Source: Gracilariopsis chorda (lineage: Eukaryota > Rhodophyta > Florideophyceae > Gracilariales > Gracilariaceae). From it: a stretch of DNA of 64,000 nt. The stretch's first letter is position 1. Each line of letters starts with the position of its first letter. The DNA is taken from contig NBIV01000273.1 in the NCBI GenBank assembly GCA_003194525.1, positions 41,465 to 105,464 of the forward strand, written 5' to 3'. The translations under genes and the position numbers were made by a program. Positions 11,826-22,331 of the stretch are shown here, one piece after another. Under the pieces are notes generated by a model. It saw only the letters and a list, made by a program, of their open reading frames with translations, was not told the DNA's origin and did no database searches.

Positions 11826-12025
11826 CGGTGTTCTCGTTATGCTAGTTTGGCATTCAAAAAGCAAAGAATTAAAATGAACGAATAACGACTCTTGAAACCC
11901 AATTTTGAATGAATCAAATTTCTCAAAATAATTCCATACATAGCACAGAGCTAGCTTGCTTAGGACAAAAGACTAGCAGTATACTACACATTTCCCAGTG
12001 TCTTTGGAGGTAAAACTAGCGCTAG
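11826..12025. repeat. Left terminal inverted repeat and subterminal CTAGC cluster
   Basis: The terminal 20 bp match the right end at 18 positions. CTAGC or its complement occurs at 11,841, 11,951, 11,973, 12,016 and 12,021, the last two forming a palindrome. A similar set lies at the right end. Repeated subterminal pentamers of this kind are typical transposase-binding sites in DNA transposons. Confidence 0.7.
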
Positions 12026-12111
12026 AATCCACTAATACCTACCCTCTCAGGTGCACATGGAGTCCAAATCTTACTGCTCCTGAGCGAGTGCCCCTTAAAA
12101 TAGCAAAATAG

Positions 12112-12137
12112 AATAGATAGAATAGATAGAATAGATA
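12112..12137 (+). repeat. Short tandem repeat, AATAGATAG unit
   Basis: About three copies of a 9-bp unit just inside the left end of the DNA transposon. No function is apparent. Confidence 0.7.
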
Positions 12138-12369
12138 CATACCGTTTACATAACCAAATAGCTTTGGCTTTCTATCACCCGTTGCTTGACCTGCTCCCTG
12201 CATCGCATGCTCTACCCCACGCCCTACAGAAAGACGCTCTGCATCACGTGCACCACCTCATATACGTGCGCCATAATATTACGCTCCCCACTATCCCACT
12301 CCGCCACTCCGCCACCACCCTCCCTTCTCTGTTTCCAAGCATCCCGTTCTCCGTTCTCCTTCCCCCGCC

Positions 12370-13436
12370 ATGATACCCTGTTGCCATCCCCGTTGCACCT
12401 TCTATGGCCGCACCGCGTTCTCTCTCCAGAGTCACCAACGCAGGTGCCCTCTCCCCATACTTCGTCCCAATCCCCCTCCCCTCTCCTCAACAACCCCCAT
12501 CTCGAGCAACTCGTCCTCTGCATATCCTCCATCGCTTCCTCCTTTAGCACAGGCAAAGCCGACGAACTCATCTCCCTTCTCAACCACCCGGACTTCTCCA
12601 AGTCAGCCTTCCAGAAATCCATCTCCTTCGCAAAGCAGTGCCTCGCACTCCAAGAACACCTCGTCAAGGGACGTATCAACTCCACCAGTTTTATCCCTCT
12701 CACAATCTCCGACGAGCAGAACTCCTTCTCCGCAACTCTCTTCCAAAAAGGCGCCATAGACGTCCTGAAGCAACAACTCGCTCTCGCACACTTCAACAAC
12801 ATCTTCTTACAACGCGTGTCCCAATCTTCACCTTACTCTTCTTCAACCCCCACCTTCGCCCATCCTATTGCCGCAGCCTTCGGAAACAAAGTCGTTCCTG
12901 TCTTTAAACAGGCCATCACGCAGTGCCACATCAATGATATCGTCTGGCACACCCCCGAAACAACCGGTATGGAATCATTCGTCGGTCTCGTCCAGTTATA
13001 CTCCGATACGTCTGTACCCTCACTCAAAGGCTCCTCCATCACCTCCTACCCCCTTCACATCACCCTTCTCAACCTCTCCGACGCATTCCACCGAACGTGT
13101 GTCTCCCAAAACCACACCCTACTCGGATACCTCCCAACTTTCTTCTCCCCCTCTTCCTCCCCCGGCGACGGATACTCCATCCCACATTCGTCCTCCAACA
13201 TCCCACGCGAAACAAGAATGGCCCTCATTCAGAGCGCCATCTCCACAGTCTTCCGTTTCGAAGGTATCCACAGCACTACCTTTGCTTCTCTACACCCATT
13301 CCTAGCTATTAAACGCGGTTCACCGTCATCGCAACCTTCATTCTCCAATTCTTCACGATGTAGTTCTCTCACCCTCTCCCACGCCACCCCAAGTATTTTC
13401 TCCACCGCAAGCCGAAGATACTCCCCGTACAACTAG
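12370..13436 (+). pseudogene. KDZ/Plavaka-like transposase, N-terminal part, frameshifted
   Basis: An ATG at 12,370 opens a frame with a C2H2-like zinc finger (CCHPRC...SLQSHQRRC), as at the start of Plavaka transposases. A frameshift near 12,480 leads into a second frame, open from 12,186 to 13,436. It encodes a helical segment (LISLLNHPDFSKSAFQKSI) and then a block resembling the KDZ core: MESFVGLVQLYSDTS, SYPLHITLLNLSDAF and LLGYLPTF. The D in LYSD would be the first catalytic aspartate. The family protein is usually around 1000 aa, so the C-terminal part with the remaining catalytic residues is missing or unrecognised. The assignment rests on remembered family patterns. Confidence 0.5.
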
Positions 13437-13503
13437 AAATTAACAACTGCCTTCTTCCTCCACGCCCCATATCTTTGTCCATTGCTGTCAAAACAAATCC
13501 GAT

Positions 13504-15577
13504 TCACGCATCCAAACGAGCCAAATGCATCACTGTCCCATCATGGTACTCCATCTTTCCCTCCCTTTCCGTCCCCACCTCATATCCCATTAATTCTTCC
13601 AACACTTCCACGGCAGCCCCGTTCTTGAAGTACATGTCCTCTTCACTAAACTCCCTCAGCCGACCAGCAACCTGATATCCAGAATACGTAACACCCTCGA
13701 TTGTTCTCATCCTCCAAGAACATAAACTACCGCTCTTCGCCTCCCCATCCCCCTTGAACTTCGTCTTTGCTTCCTCTAACTGCTTCTTCAACTCAATGTC
13801 TAGCCCCGTCCCCTCTCGCGGTCTCACCCGTCTGGGAATCAAGTCATATCCAAGCAACGAAAGCATTTTGTCCGGTGCCGCACGCTTCCGAATCCCAATC
13901 ACATCACTCAAATTCTGCTTCATACGTTGCCTCAAACACCTGTCCGCAACAACCTCCCGCACGCATTGATCCTTCCTACCCGCATCACTAATCGACTGCC
14001 ATCTCTCCCCCTCAATCTCAATGCCAACCAAGTACTTCAATTGGTCATTACTTCCTCCTCGCGACGAAGGCGTGTACGACTTCATCTCAGACGCGATCTC
14101 AAACGGACAATCGAGGCACAATTTCCTTTTCTCCGACGACAAACACACTCCACTCTCTTCCCTTCTCCCATACTTTGCATAGATTATTCCAGTTTCTTTC
14201 CACACCCTCCAAAGTAAAACAAACTTCTGATACCTCCACCTTCGCATAGTACAACAACCTATCATATGATACCCTGGCAAACCCATAAAAACTCTCTTGC
14301 ACATCAACCACATACTTCCTACTCCCTCTCAAGCAATTTTTACCTTCAGATCTCTTTCTCTCCCCTCTTCCCACCTTCATCCATTCCCGTAAGCTACCTA
14401 TCAATATATTCTTCTCGCTCATCTCTTCTCTCATCCTCTTGAGTTCCTCTTGCGTCAGCTTCAGCGATATCTTTAGGCTGCAGTGGTCCCCTTTGATCTG
14501 TCCGAGTTCTGCCTTCAACATATTGACCCTCTCAACTAACGAAGATCAAGAAATCACACCGATGTCGTCATTTCCTGCATCTCCCAAAACATTGACATGC
14601 GGGCTTCGCTCGTCAGCAGGTTCACTTGGCGACCGATGAACAATTCATTTTCTCTCTCGCATGCCTTCCAGAGTCTGCGGTGTTCTGCTTTCTCTATCAC
14701 TTTTCAAGTTTTCAGCCATTTGCACCTTTTGCGTCCGCACGAGTGTGCTTGTACGGTCTCCGCTTTTCGATGCTTCCTGTATTCCATCCGTCGCTCTGAC
14801 CACTTCTTCCACTTCTCGCGTTTCCTTTAAATTAGAGCGGCGTCCCACTCCTTCGTTTATCATATCTCTCGTCCATCTCTCCTTCACAATGTGATCCTCT
14901 TCGTCCCCATCACTGTGTTCCAAAAAGACATTTACCTGTCCTACATCTCGGTTTCCACTTGGGGCCCCACGTCTCTTCAGCGCACCTGCCTCTTCTATTT
15001 GTTTCCTTCCGGGCATATCTTCATCCTTATTTCGGTCTTCGACCCACGCATTTCCTTTCAACCCTCCCTGATCTGTTACCTCTTCCGTTCTCCGAACAAC
15101 CAACCCTTTTTTACCCTCCACTCTACCACCCGACCCAGGCATAGATCGCTGTCCCCGAACCGAATCTCTCCCGCCTGCTATATGCGCATGGGCATCAGCC
15201 TTCAAATTCTCATTCGTCGTGCCCTCACTCGTCGTGCGCTCGGATCCGACGTTCTTTGCCCCACCTCTTCCCCCTCTCTTCAAAGCACCTTCTCCTGACC
15301 TCCTCCCCGATAATCTGCTCCTGGGAACACATGATTTCGCTTTCGTTCCACTCGCGGGTCGCTCTTCAATAGCATTTCGCCACGTCTTAGCCGCACTCGC
15401 CGCACTACCCCTTCCTGGGCCTCGCTTCTTTCCCTTCGGCGCGATTCTTGGAGTCAAAACTCTTGCGCAAGTGGCTGGTGACGCTCTGGAATGGCGCACG
15501 CCGTGTGTTTTCCGGGAAAATCTCGCCACCCGATGCGCACAGAAATCTTTGCTTTTTGTGAAATCTTGAAAATACAA
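13504..15577 (-). pseudogene. Coiled-coil protein gene of the DNA transposon, frameshifted
   Basis: Three minus-strand frames join end to end. 15,577-14,645 is a basic, disordered N-terminus with a KKRGPGRG segment. 14,640-14,099 is coiled coil rich in Leu/Glu/Lys (LTQEELKRMREEMSEKN). 14,313-13,504 is a globular C-terminus including RVRPREGTGLDIELKKQLEE and SYSGYQVAGR-like text. Coherent protein sense continues across the frame changes near 14,640 and 14,300, which suggests one gene of about 650 codons. It runs convergent with the transposase. I do not recognise the family. It might be a DNA-binding or accessory transposition protein, by position only. Confidence 0.45.
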
Positions 15578-15826
15578 TCCTCAGTGGTACCGAAAATGGA
15601 CGTTTCTGTGTCACATCTATACCGTTTTGTATCTTCTATCCCTACTGAAAAGTAATATTGTCCTAAGTTAGGACTACACAACCGTTCACATAATAAACGA
15701 CATCCTTTAGCCAAGCTGTGGAGAAAGGTTAATAACAACAAACTAATCAATGACTGTCGTTCCATCCTCCACATTCAAATGGTTTTGCCAGTCATAAACA
15801 TCACCGTATCTGGCGAAGAGTTCTTC

Positions 15827-18800
15827 TCATTGCTCTATGTTGGCTGTCACCTCCATCTTAATAAGTTTGTAGTGCGTTATTCCCCCTGGTGTTCGTCCCA
15901 CTCCCGGTGTCCGTTTCATTCGCACATTAGCCTCCCTTTTTTTCACGAGGCCATCCACCATGGCATCTAACTGTTTATCCCCTTCGACGTACTTTAGATG
16001 GTTGATATACCCCGCAATACAAAAGGGGAAGGAACAACCCATAAAATGGGGTTTGCTTGTTTTCCATGCCAATTCGTCAGCTGTTTTCGATGCGGAAGTG
16101 ATTGGAACTGTTGACCGTAGACTTCTATCTCCACCGCATACTTCCGGAAGCGATCCTTCGTCACACCCATGACTCCCTCCCCATAGGTCTTGTGCACTTC
16201 TTTCCGATTCGAAAGGTCATGATAAACCAACGTTTCGTAGAAATAACACACTACCTCGCCTGCAGCAATTCGACGACTTGCAAACACTCCAACACCAGCC
16301 TTTTCGTGACGAATAGTAGACTTGCCCACTCGCAACCCATATTGCACAGCCTCCATTGCCAATAGAGACTTCATGTTCTCCAGTTTCATTATTCCCTGTA
16401 GCTCCATCGGCCATCCATACATAACTTTCTTCCTTCCCAACTTCCCTAGAATTCCACTTTGCCACAAAGTGGAGAGAAAGTCGAGAAGGTGTGGGGGAAG
16501 AATTTGGTACGGTGGAAATCCGTCGACAGCCCTCCCTAACACGGTGTGCCTGCTTCTCCCCATTGGGAATGCAGAGGAAACACAATGGGCCATCTTTCGA
16601 CGCTCCTGGCTCTTCTCAATATCCGTGTGTCCTTCCCGTATTATGGAAGCGAAGCGAACAATAGCGGCATGCCTGGCGTGTTCAAAGCAAGCTTTGTCCG
16701 GTTCACACCCCACAAACTTCCGATGCTTGGGCAGTTCCATGCACGCCATCGCTGTCGAGAACGTTCCGGCAAACATGTGGACCACGAGGTCTCCTGGCTG
16801 ACTGAACCTGCAAATCAGCTCTTTCAACAGTGCCCTACACTTCTGTTCCGGTCGCACCCTCTTCCTCGTATACTTCCCATCCGGGGTTTTCACAGAACAC
16901 ATAAGCATCTCACTATTTGATATCGGGGGCACCTGATCCATGATTGCATGATACGCTGGGTATCGTGAAGCAACATAATTGAAGTTCTCATATTGGACCA
17001 TCCGGTGCTGTTGTGCATAAGGAACTCCAGACCGAACAGCATGTACAGCGTATTCTGTCGTCTGGTGCAACCGGCAACTTCTTCTCCCAACGTTACCAGT
17101 CGTATTACCTAAAGACCGTACGAAATGGAGGGGCTGTTCGTCGACGACAAAGAAGTAACGCTTCGTATCAGAGTCATCCAGGTAGGTAACTTTCCGTAGC
17201 ACATCCCGCCACAACGGTACCTGATCCCAATGAGCAGAACTGTATAATATGTCCACCAGAACGTAGAAGGTTTGACGGCCTCCTCGCTGACCTGCTCATG
17301 CCCTTCTCTGTCAGAATATCGTGTTCGCTGTTCTCCAAACGACGCTCAGAACGAGTCCCATATGGCGGATCGGAAAGCAGGAACTGTACCCTTCCTTCAA
17401 TAGATATCTCACTTTCGCCAGACTTGTTGTCGTCAACTTCGATGAGATTTTCGAACTTGCAGTTGTGGAAACGAAAGTTGTGGGACATCTCCTTCTCACA
17501 GTACTTGTAAGCTATCACATCATCCAAAGTCGTAGGGTACGGTGGTGCACGAATACCCGTGCCTTCGACATCATAGGATACGTTCTGGGACAAAGCTGTT
17601 GTCTGCAGTCCTTCAGTGGCCTTTGGTGCAGTACCACGTTCTGCAGTACCACTTTCCGCATCCTTTACCCTCTCTATCTCTTCCACTTCTTCCAAGTCAC
17701 CCTGATCACCACCTTCCACACGCTCAGCACGTTCGTTCCCACCACCAGCCGTACCAGTTTCTACCAGCTCCATAATGATTTCAACGTCTTCTGCGGGCTC
17801 TGTTTTCACAGCTTGATGTACTTTGACATTGCTTCCATGCAATTCAATGAACTTCAGAGGCTTTATGGCATTTTGAACCGTAGTGAAAAGAGATTCACTA
17901 AAGTTCTCAAACCGCAGAGGGTAAAGTCTCGTTCTCGTGATGATGAACGTTTTGAGGGGATCCCATTTGCTGGGAGCAGAGATGTCGAACAGTTTCTCTT
18001 GTAACACCACATTAGAAAGGTCATCAAGGTATTCTTTGGCACGAAGGCAAAGCGCTGTATCCACTGGGTTCGGCAGATTCCATGCCCATTTGGTAACGTT
18101 TTCTTCTACGGTGGTGACGTTCTTCTCCTCCACAAACTGTTTGGAACAATCATTTTGTTGGAAGCCCATGGAGCGTTCTACGATATCGGTGAAGACTACA
18201 CTGATATAATCGAGTCGAATGTAAGGCAAGATCATAAACTCAACGTTGGGAAACCCGAGAAATCGGGGGAAACAATCCCAAGCCCTGGTCACCAGCTGCA
18301 CACCATACCCAACTCTCTGACTCTGGGTCTTGTCCGACAAACTCACTTTCGAGAACTTCTTAGCTGCCATGCCCCTTTTCCTTTTTCTACCACTTCCTTT
18401 CTTATCCACGGCATTCTGTTGCACCATAGACAACCCAATGACCATTTGAAAGTCGGTGCAAGGATCCGTGTGGAAAGCGGAAGATTTCTTGGTTGCTCCC
18501 AGAACAAGGGACTAGCAAAAGACAGATAGCAACACGTTACGGGGAATTCCTTTAAGCCCTTCCCTTTTACAATAAACCTTCCAAAAGTCCCTTACACGCC
18601 TGCCTTCTTCACGGTCCTTTACGTCCACCACTCTTGCCATAAGATAGAGTTGACGTGGAGGGCCTCTGAGAGACATGTTACGGAGCTCGGAGTCCGAACA
18701 CGAGATGTAATCCGGTCCCATGAGAGTGAGAAACATTTTCTCGGCAGAGTCATGAACGTTGCGACGTTCTACCGCGAACTCCACAAAGTCCGTGTGCTTC

Positions 18801-18895
18801 AAACTTTTCGGCTCATCCACATTTTGCCTCGTCGCTGCGTAGTCATCACGAACTGCAAGATAAGCATCAATAGGCTCTTCTCCGGTTCCGTGCAT
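15827..18895 (-). pseudogene. DNA methyltransferase (beta-type N6A/N4C) fused to a SET domain, broken
   Basis: One minus-strand gene in four pieces. The N-terminal part (18,895-18,515) and the next ORF are in one frame across a TAG at 18,512-18,514. The second piece (to 17,174) has a Glu-rich linker and motif IV DPPYGTR (17,360-17,371). After a frameshift near 17,240, the third piece carries motif I FAGT (16,762-16,773) in the context LVVHMFAGTFSTAMACM. Motif IV before motif I is the beta-class order of bacterial amino-methyltransferases. The C-terminus is SET-like: GVGVFASRRIAAGEVV (near 16,260), GYINH (near 16,005, after another frameshift) and an EELFARYGDVYDW end beyond a TGA at 15,827-15,829. 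Such enzymes would methylate DNA bases and histone lysines. This copy is inactive as it stands. Confidence 0.75.
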
Positions 18896-18948
18896 CTTGA
18901 ATGAACCCGTTTCCTTCGAATTATGTTTCTCTTCGTTTTGGGTCGAGG

Positions 18949-19080
18949 ACCGTGGTCCGAGGTGTCATGGTGCTCCATCGCGAAGAAGATGGAGCGCCAG
19001 GCATGAATTTTAATTAAACTTTCGCGTCCTGGCGCTCCATCGTGTTCGCGATGGAGCACCACGACACCTCGGACCATGGT
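18949..19080. repeat. 132-bp near-perfect hairpin between methyltransferase and ParB-like genes
   Basis: Two 53-bp arms (18,949-19,001 and 19,028-19,080) are inverted complements with four mismatches, around a 26-nt AT-rich loop. Each arm holds the word TGCTCCATCGCGAA and an ATGGAGC core, giving an internal second symmetry. It lies 54 bp upstream of the ATG of the methyltransferase ORF. It could be a shared operator, a binding site for the ParB-like protein, a small foldback insertion or a small-RNA source. None of these is shown by the sequence alone. Confidence 0.9.
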
Positions 19081-19443
19081 CGTCGACCAAAAAATTATCA
19101 AATTCTTTTTGCAATGCAAGTAATTGGGAGGGGAATTGCAGGGATGCTACGTTGACGACAATGGATGTCATGAAAATGATATTCATCTCTTTGGAACCAA
19201 GCATACGTGATCACGGAAGCATTCGACGTCAGCGGGTGCCAAGAAAGCGCAAGCGTGACCTTTGAAGTACTCAGCCATAGATTCGACTGGGAATAAGATA
19301 AACGCGCCACCACGGAAACGGACTCCGAGGAAGCCTGTTTCGCCAAAGAGACGTGTTATCGACATGCCGACCACGCGAGGCAAAGCGAAGAGCCGGGGCG
19401 CCACCTGAACTGCCAGCCACCCTGAGCCATCAATTGGGGGCAA
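19010..19443 (-). pseudogene. Protein-like minus-strand remnants upstream of the methyltransferase
   Basis: Open pieces at 19,443-19,183 (FGETGFLGVRFRGGAF) and 19,204-19,010 (SQLLALQKEFDNFL) look more like protein than chance. They could be the broken 5' part of the methyltransferase gene, or of another small gene cut by the hairpin. No ATG starts the first piece and no domain is recognised. Confidence 0.25.
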
Positions 19444-19510
19444 TACGGGTCAGGTGCTTAAGGGCGATGCGGAGGTCAATCAGTTCGTACGAGTTGGGAG
19501 TAGTGATGCG

Positions 19511-21535
19511 ATGGTGAAGGTAGGAGAGGTGAAATTGCGCGGTGTGTGGGTTGCTGGGTGGCCGGGGACGAGAATCTGTCGTTCACTACACAACCATCCC
19601 CTGTCCTCTACGCAGAGACCTGGAGAGGACTTGGTGGTTATCTTTAAGATAAATATTTCGTCATACCAAGATGAGAAGTACCCTTGTGTTTTTGAGGGTC
19701 CCGAGGAACCGCCAGCAACTTTGAAGGAGATGGTTTCAGCAGGTTTATATGCATGGGACACTGCGATGATGAGTGTCAAAAATGAAGGCGGAGAGGGGAG
19801 TAAGTCGGTTCCACTGCAGTCAGGAGCAATTGTGAAGACTGTCCACAGAAGTACAGCTTCCAGGACCACTGCAGGACAAGTCAAGCGCATTCCCGCTGTT
19901 GCTGGTACACCATCAAGCATTTTGGTGACCAAAGCGCCGGTGAAGAGCCTTGAGAGCGGTGGAGAGGCTCCGGTGAAAACCCGTCAGAGCGGTGGAGGAA
20001 CATCAGGTGCTCTTGCGGGCGGCTCTGGAAACCGAGGAGGCCCTGAAGTTGGAGCAAGCTCCGATCATGACGTCATAGAGGTGCCTGTACTCTCCAGGAA
20101 CGATCTTGATCCGGAGGAGAAGGTTTTATATGATGATGGTGATGCTGTTCCTTCGGAGAAGGTGGATAACAGTTTGGGGGTCTTAGACATCAATCGAAAT
20201 GACCATGACCAGCACAATTGCGTACTCGATATCCACAACATTCTATTTCCGAAGAACATGGTTCGTTCGAAGAATGACAAACATCTTCGAGATACTTCGA
20301 ACAAACTGAGGAAATTCGGATGGCTCCCTTCTCTTGGGTGGATTGCCGTGGCCCTGTTGGAGGATGTGCCGGCTCGTGACGTTATTGATACGAGTGGGCG
20401 TTTGATTGTTCCTGTGGTTTTGGTGGACGGCTTCCATCGGGTAATTGTTCTACTGGACCTCGAGCAGGATGGTGTGAGGTGGGCACGGATTACTGCTGGG
20501 TTGAACGTCACGCTTTGGGAACGGAACGACGGCCGGAGAATGACATTGAATGAGTTGTTGTGGCTGGGGAAGAAGTTGAATGATTTGAGCTCCAATGTTC
20601 TGGTGATGTCCTGCGCAGATAAGATTCACACTGCTGTTTCGTTTATTCGTAATGGCGTAGAGCAGGATGGGTATGAGTTGTCGAAGCTTAAACCAAGCCG
20701 AATCATGGAGGTGTTGTGGAGCAGTGAGACGAAGGGGAAAGAAGGGAAGATACGTCATTTCAATCGCCATTCTGCGCTTGCTCTGAAGTTTGCGCGTAAT
20801 CCCGGTCTGTTAGAGTTCTTCGATGTGGTGTGCCAGGAGACGCCTCAAATTGGAATCACTCATGTGTCTAGTGATATTCTGCTTGGAATGTCAGGGGATA
20901 AGTTTCGTTTTACTATGCAATGTCTACAGGCGCATGTTCGAGTGAGGTCGGCGGCCACTGTGAAGATGGGACCGTTTGAGGATTTCCGAAAGTACTTCTT
21001 CGACTGCGCTTCTAGAACGTATGACATTTGCAGTGAGCTGGGGAGTTCCATGAAGGAGAGAAGGAATGTACCGGAAGTGATGAATACCACGGTTACCATC
21101 TGCGATTCTGACCAGACTGTGTCGAAGTATATCATATCTCGTCTGGGAAAGAGGTATACGAAAGGGAAACGCAGTTCACTGGAGTCCAGAGTGAGTAATA
21201 AGGTGAAAGAGGTTCGTAGGACGTTGTCCAGCGCTTTTTCGGGCATGCAGAGACAGGATGCTACTGCTGCTGCTCCCTCTGCGGCCGATGTGGACGTGAT
21301 CGAGTTGCTTGGTCTGAATGAGGAAGCTGCTAAGGAGCCTCTGAACGCTGACCAGGAGCCTCGAAGAAGTAAGCAAATCGCAAAGAAGTGTAAAGTGGAG
21401 GTCTTGGACGAAGATGAAGGTGAAGAGTCATTTGATTTTGAGCCACCGATGAAAAGGCAGAGACCATCGAATCGTAAGCCGACTGCACCTGATGTGAAGC
21501 GATTTGGCTTTGGTATCTCGCAGGAGGTGGTGTAG
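19511..21535 (+). CDS. ParB/sulfiredoxin-fold-like protein, about 674 aa
   Basis: The frame is open from 19,409, and the first ATG is at 19,511, chosen as start. A Ser/Gly/Pro-rich N-terminal third leads to an IHNILFPKN...LRKFGWLPSLGWIAVALL segment and LVDGFHRVIVLLDL (about residues 302-315). That matches the ParB-superfamily pattern of a strand-forming 'G.l..i.V' stretch followed by VDG.HR. A long helical region follows, then an acidic C-terminus with basic patches (KKCKVEVLDEDEGEE, MKRQRPSNRKP) like a nuclear localisation signal. ParB-like domains bind CTP and DNA, or act as nucleases, and in bacterial mobile DNA often sit beside beta-class methyltransferases. Here the gene diverges from a methyltransferase-SET gene across a hairpin. 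The family call is by motif only. The ORF itself is intact. Confidence 0.55.
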   Translation: MVKVGEVKLRGVWVAGWPGTRICRSLHNHPLSSTQRPGEDLVVIFKINISSYQDEKYPCVFEGPEEPPATLKEMVSAGLYAWDTAMMSVKNEGGEGSKSVPLQSGAIVKTVHRSTASRTTAGQVKRIPAVAGTPSSILVTKAPVKSLESGGEAPVKTRQSGGGTSGALAGGSGNRGGPEVGASSDHDVIEVPVLSRNDLDPEEKVLYDDGDAVPSEKVDNSLGVLDINRNDHDQHNCVLDIHNILFPKNMVRSKNDKHLRDTSNKLRKFGWLPSLGWIAVALLEDVPARDVIDTSGRLIVPVVLVDGFHRVIVLLDLEQDGVRWARITAGLNVTLWERNDGRRMTLNELLWLGKKLNDLSSNVLVMSCADKIHTAVSFIRNGVEQDGYELSKLKPSRIMEVLWSSETKGKEGKIRHFNRHSALALKFARNPGLLEFFDVVCQETPQIGITHVSSDILLGMSGDKFRFTMQCLQAHVRVRSAATVKMGPFEDFRKYFFDCASRTYDICSELGSSMKERRNVPEVMNTTVTICDSDQTVSKYIISRLGKRYTKGKRSSLESRVSNKVKEVRRTLSSAFSGMQRQDATAAAPSAADVDVIELLGLNEEAAKEPLNADQEPRRSKQIAKKCKVEVLDEDEGEESFDFEPPMKRQRPSNRKPTAPDVKRFGFGISQEVV

Positions 21536-21889
21536 GTGCTGCATAGTATGGAAAGGAGAGATTTGGAGAGGTGGCTGACATCACAGGAGATCATTGTGCC
21601 CGGGTCAAGCGAGGATGAAGCTCAAGAGGACTTTGTGGATGATGAGGAAGACGAGGCAGAGGAGCAGGAAACCACAGGCAGCTTTGACGATAAGAATCCT
21701 GACAAGCCTCCAGCTGGCGTAAGTACGCCAGGAGAGCTGGCTATGGGAGTGGACATGTGTTGGGTGGACCTGGTATACTCGTTGCCGAGTGAGTGGCCTG
21801 GAAGCGCAAAATGCAGTGAAGCATTCCCATCCATGGATGCAGAGGATAAATCTGAGGAAGCACCATCGGGCGGAGTGCCTATCACCTGA
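21536..21889 (+). CDS. In-frame acidic extension beyond the TAG of the ParB-like gene
   Basis: Directly after the TAG at 21,533-21,535 the same frame stays open for 117 codons, with an Asp/Glu-rich tract (FVDDEEDEAEEQE). Length and composition continue the acidic C-terminus upstream. It may be a former or read-through C-terminus, or a short downstream gene starting at the internal ATG near 21,548. The stop may simply be a mutation. Confidence 0.35.
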   Translation: MLHSMERRDLERWLTSQEIIVPGSSEDEAQEDFVDDEEDEAEEQETTGSFDDKNPDKPPAGVSTPGELAMGVDMCWVDLVYSLPSEWPGSAKCSEAFPSMDAEDKSEEAPSGGVPIT

Positions 21890-22294
21890 TGACTTCTAAA
21901 TGGTTCATCATGCTGTATACTGGCGTGCGTCACGCAACATACACAAAGAGATGGGTACTACGACACGTGCAGTGCTGGGCGTGAAGATGGGGTCGTGAAA
22001 AGGAGGTTGGAGGAGAAGGACGAAAAAAGATTGGAGGTTAAGAGTCGGTTGAAGAGGAGGCATGGAAAGAGGGAAGAGGGAGAAGAAGGCTAGTGATGTC
22101 TAGGAGTGTCGTTGAGGCTGTTAGGAAGACGGAATGGGTGGTATGGGAATCTGATGTGCGGTGCGTCAGGTGTCTGAGAACGGAAAGAGCTGCCCAGATG
22201 AGTTCCTGAGGATGCGTTGAAAGTCAAAATAGGGCAGTATGAAGTTTGAAATTCAAAAGAAGGAAATAAAAATGTTGGTTTTGGCTGGGTGCTC
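21890..22294. other. No gene seen; right interior of DNA transposon
   Basis: Purine-rich sequence (about 22,000-22,090) with no open frame of note. It leads into the right subterminal region. Confidence 0.4.
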
Positions 22295-22331
22295 GAAATG
22301 GCGCTGGCCACTGCGCGGCTAGCGCCATTTC
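22295..22331. repeat. 15-bp-arm inverted repeat in right subterminal region
   Basis: GAAATGGCGCTGGCC and GGCTAGCGCCATTTC pair with one mismatch across a 7-nt loop. The second arm contains one of the CTAGC motifs. The position suggests a structural or binding element of the transposon end. Confidence 0.8.

Noticed and set aside
15827-21889. Bacterial contamination or prophage, because of the ParB-like and beta-methyltransferase genes
   Set aside because: They lie inside an element whose ends interrupt a gypsy chromovirus, and the methyltransferase is fused to a SET domain.
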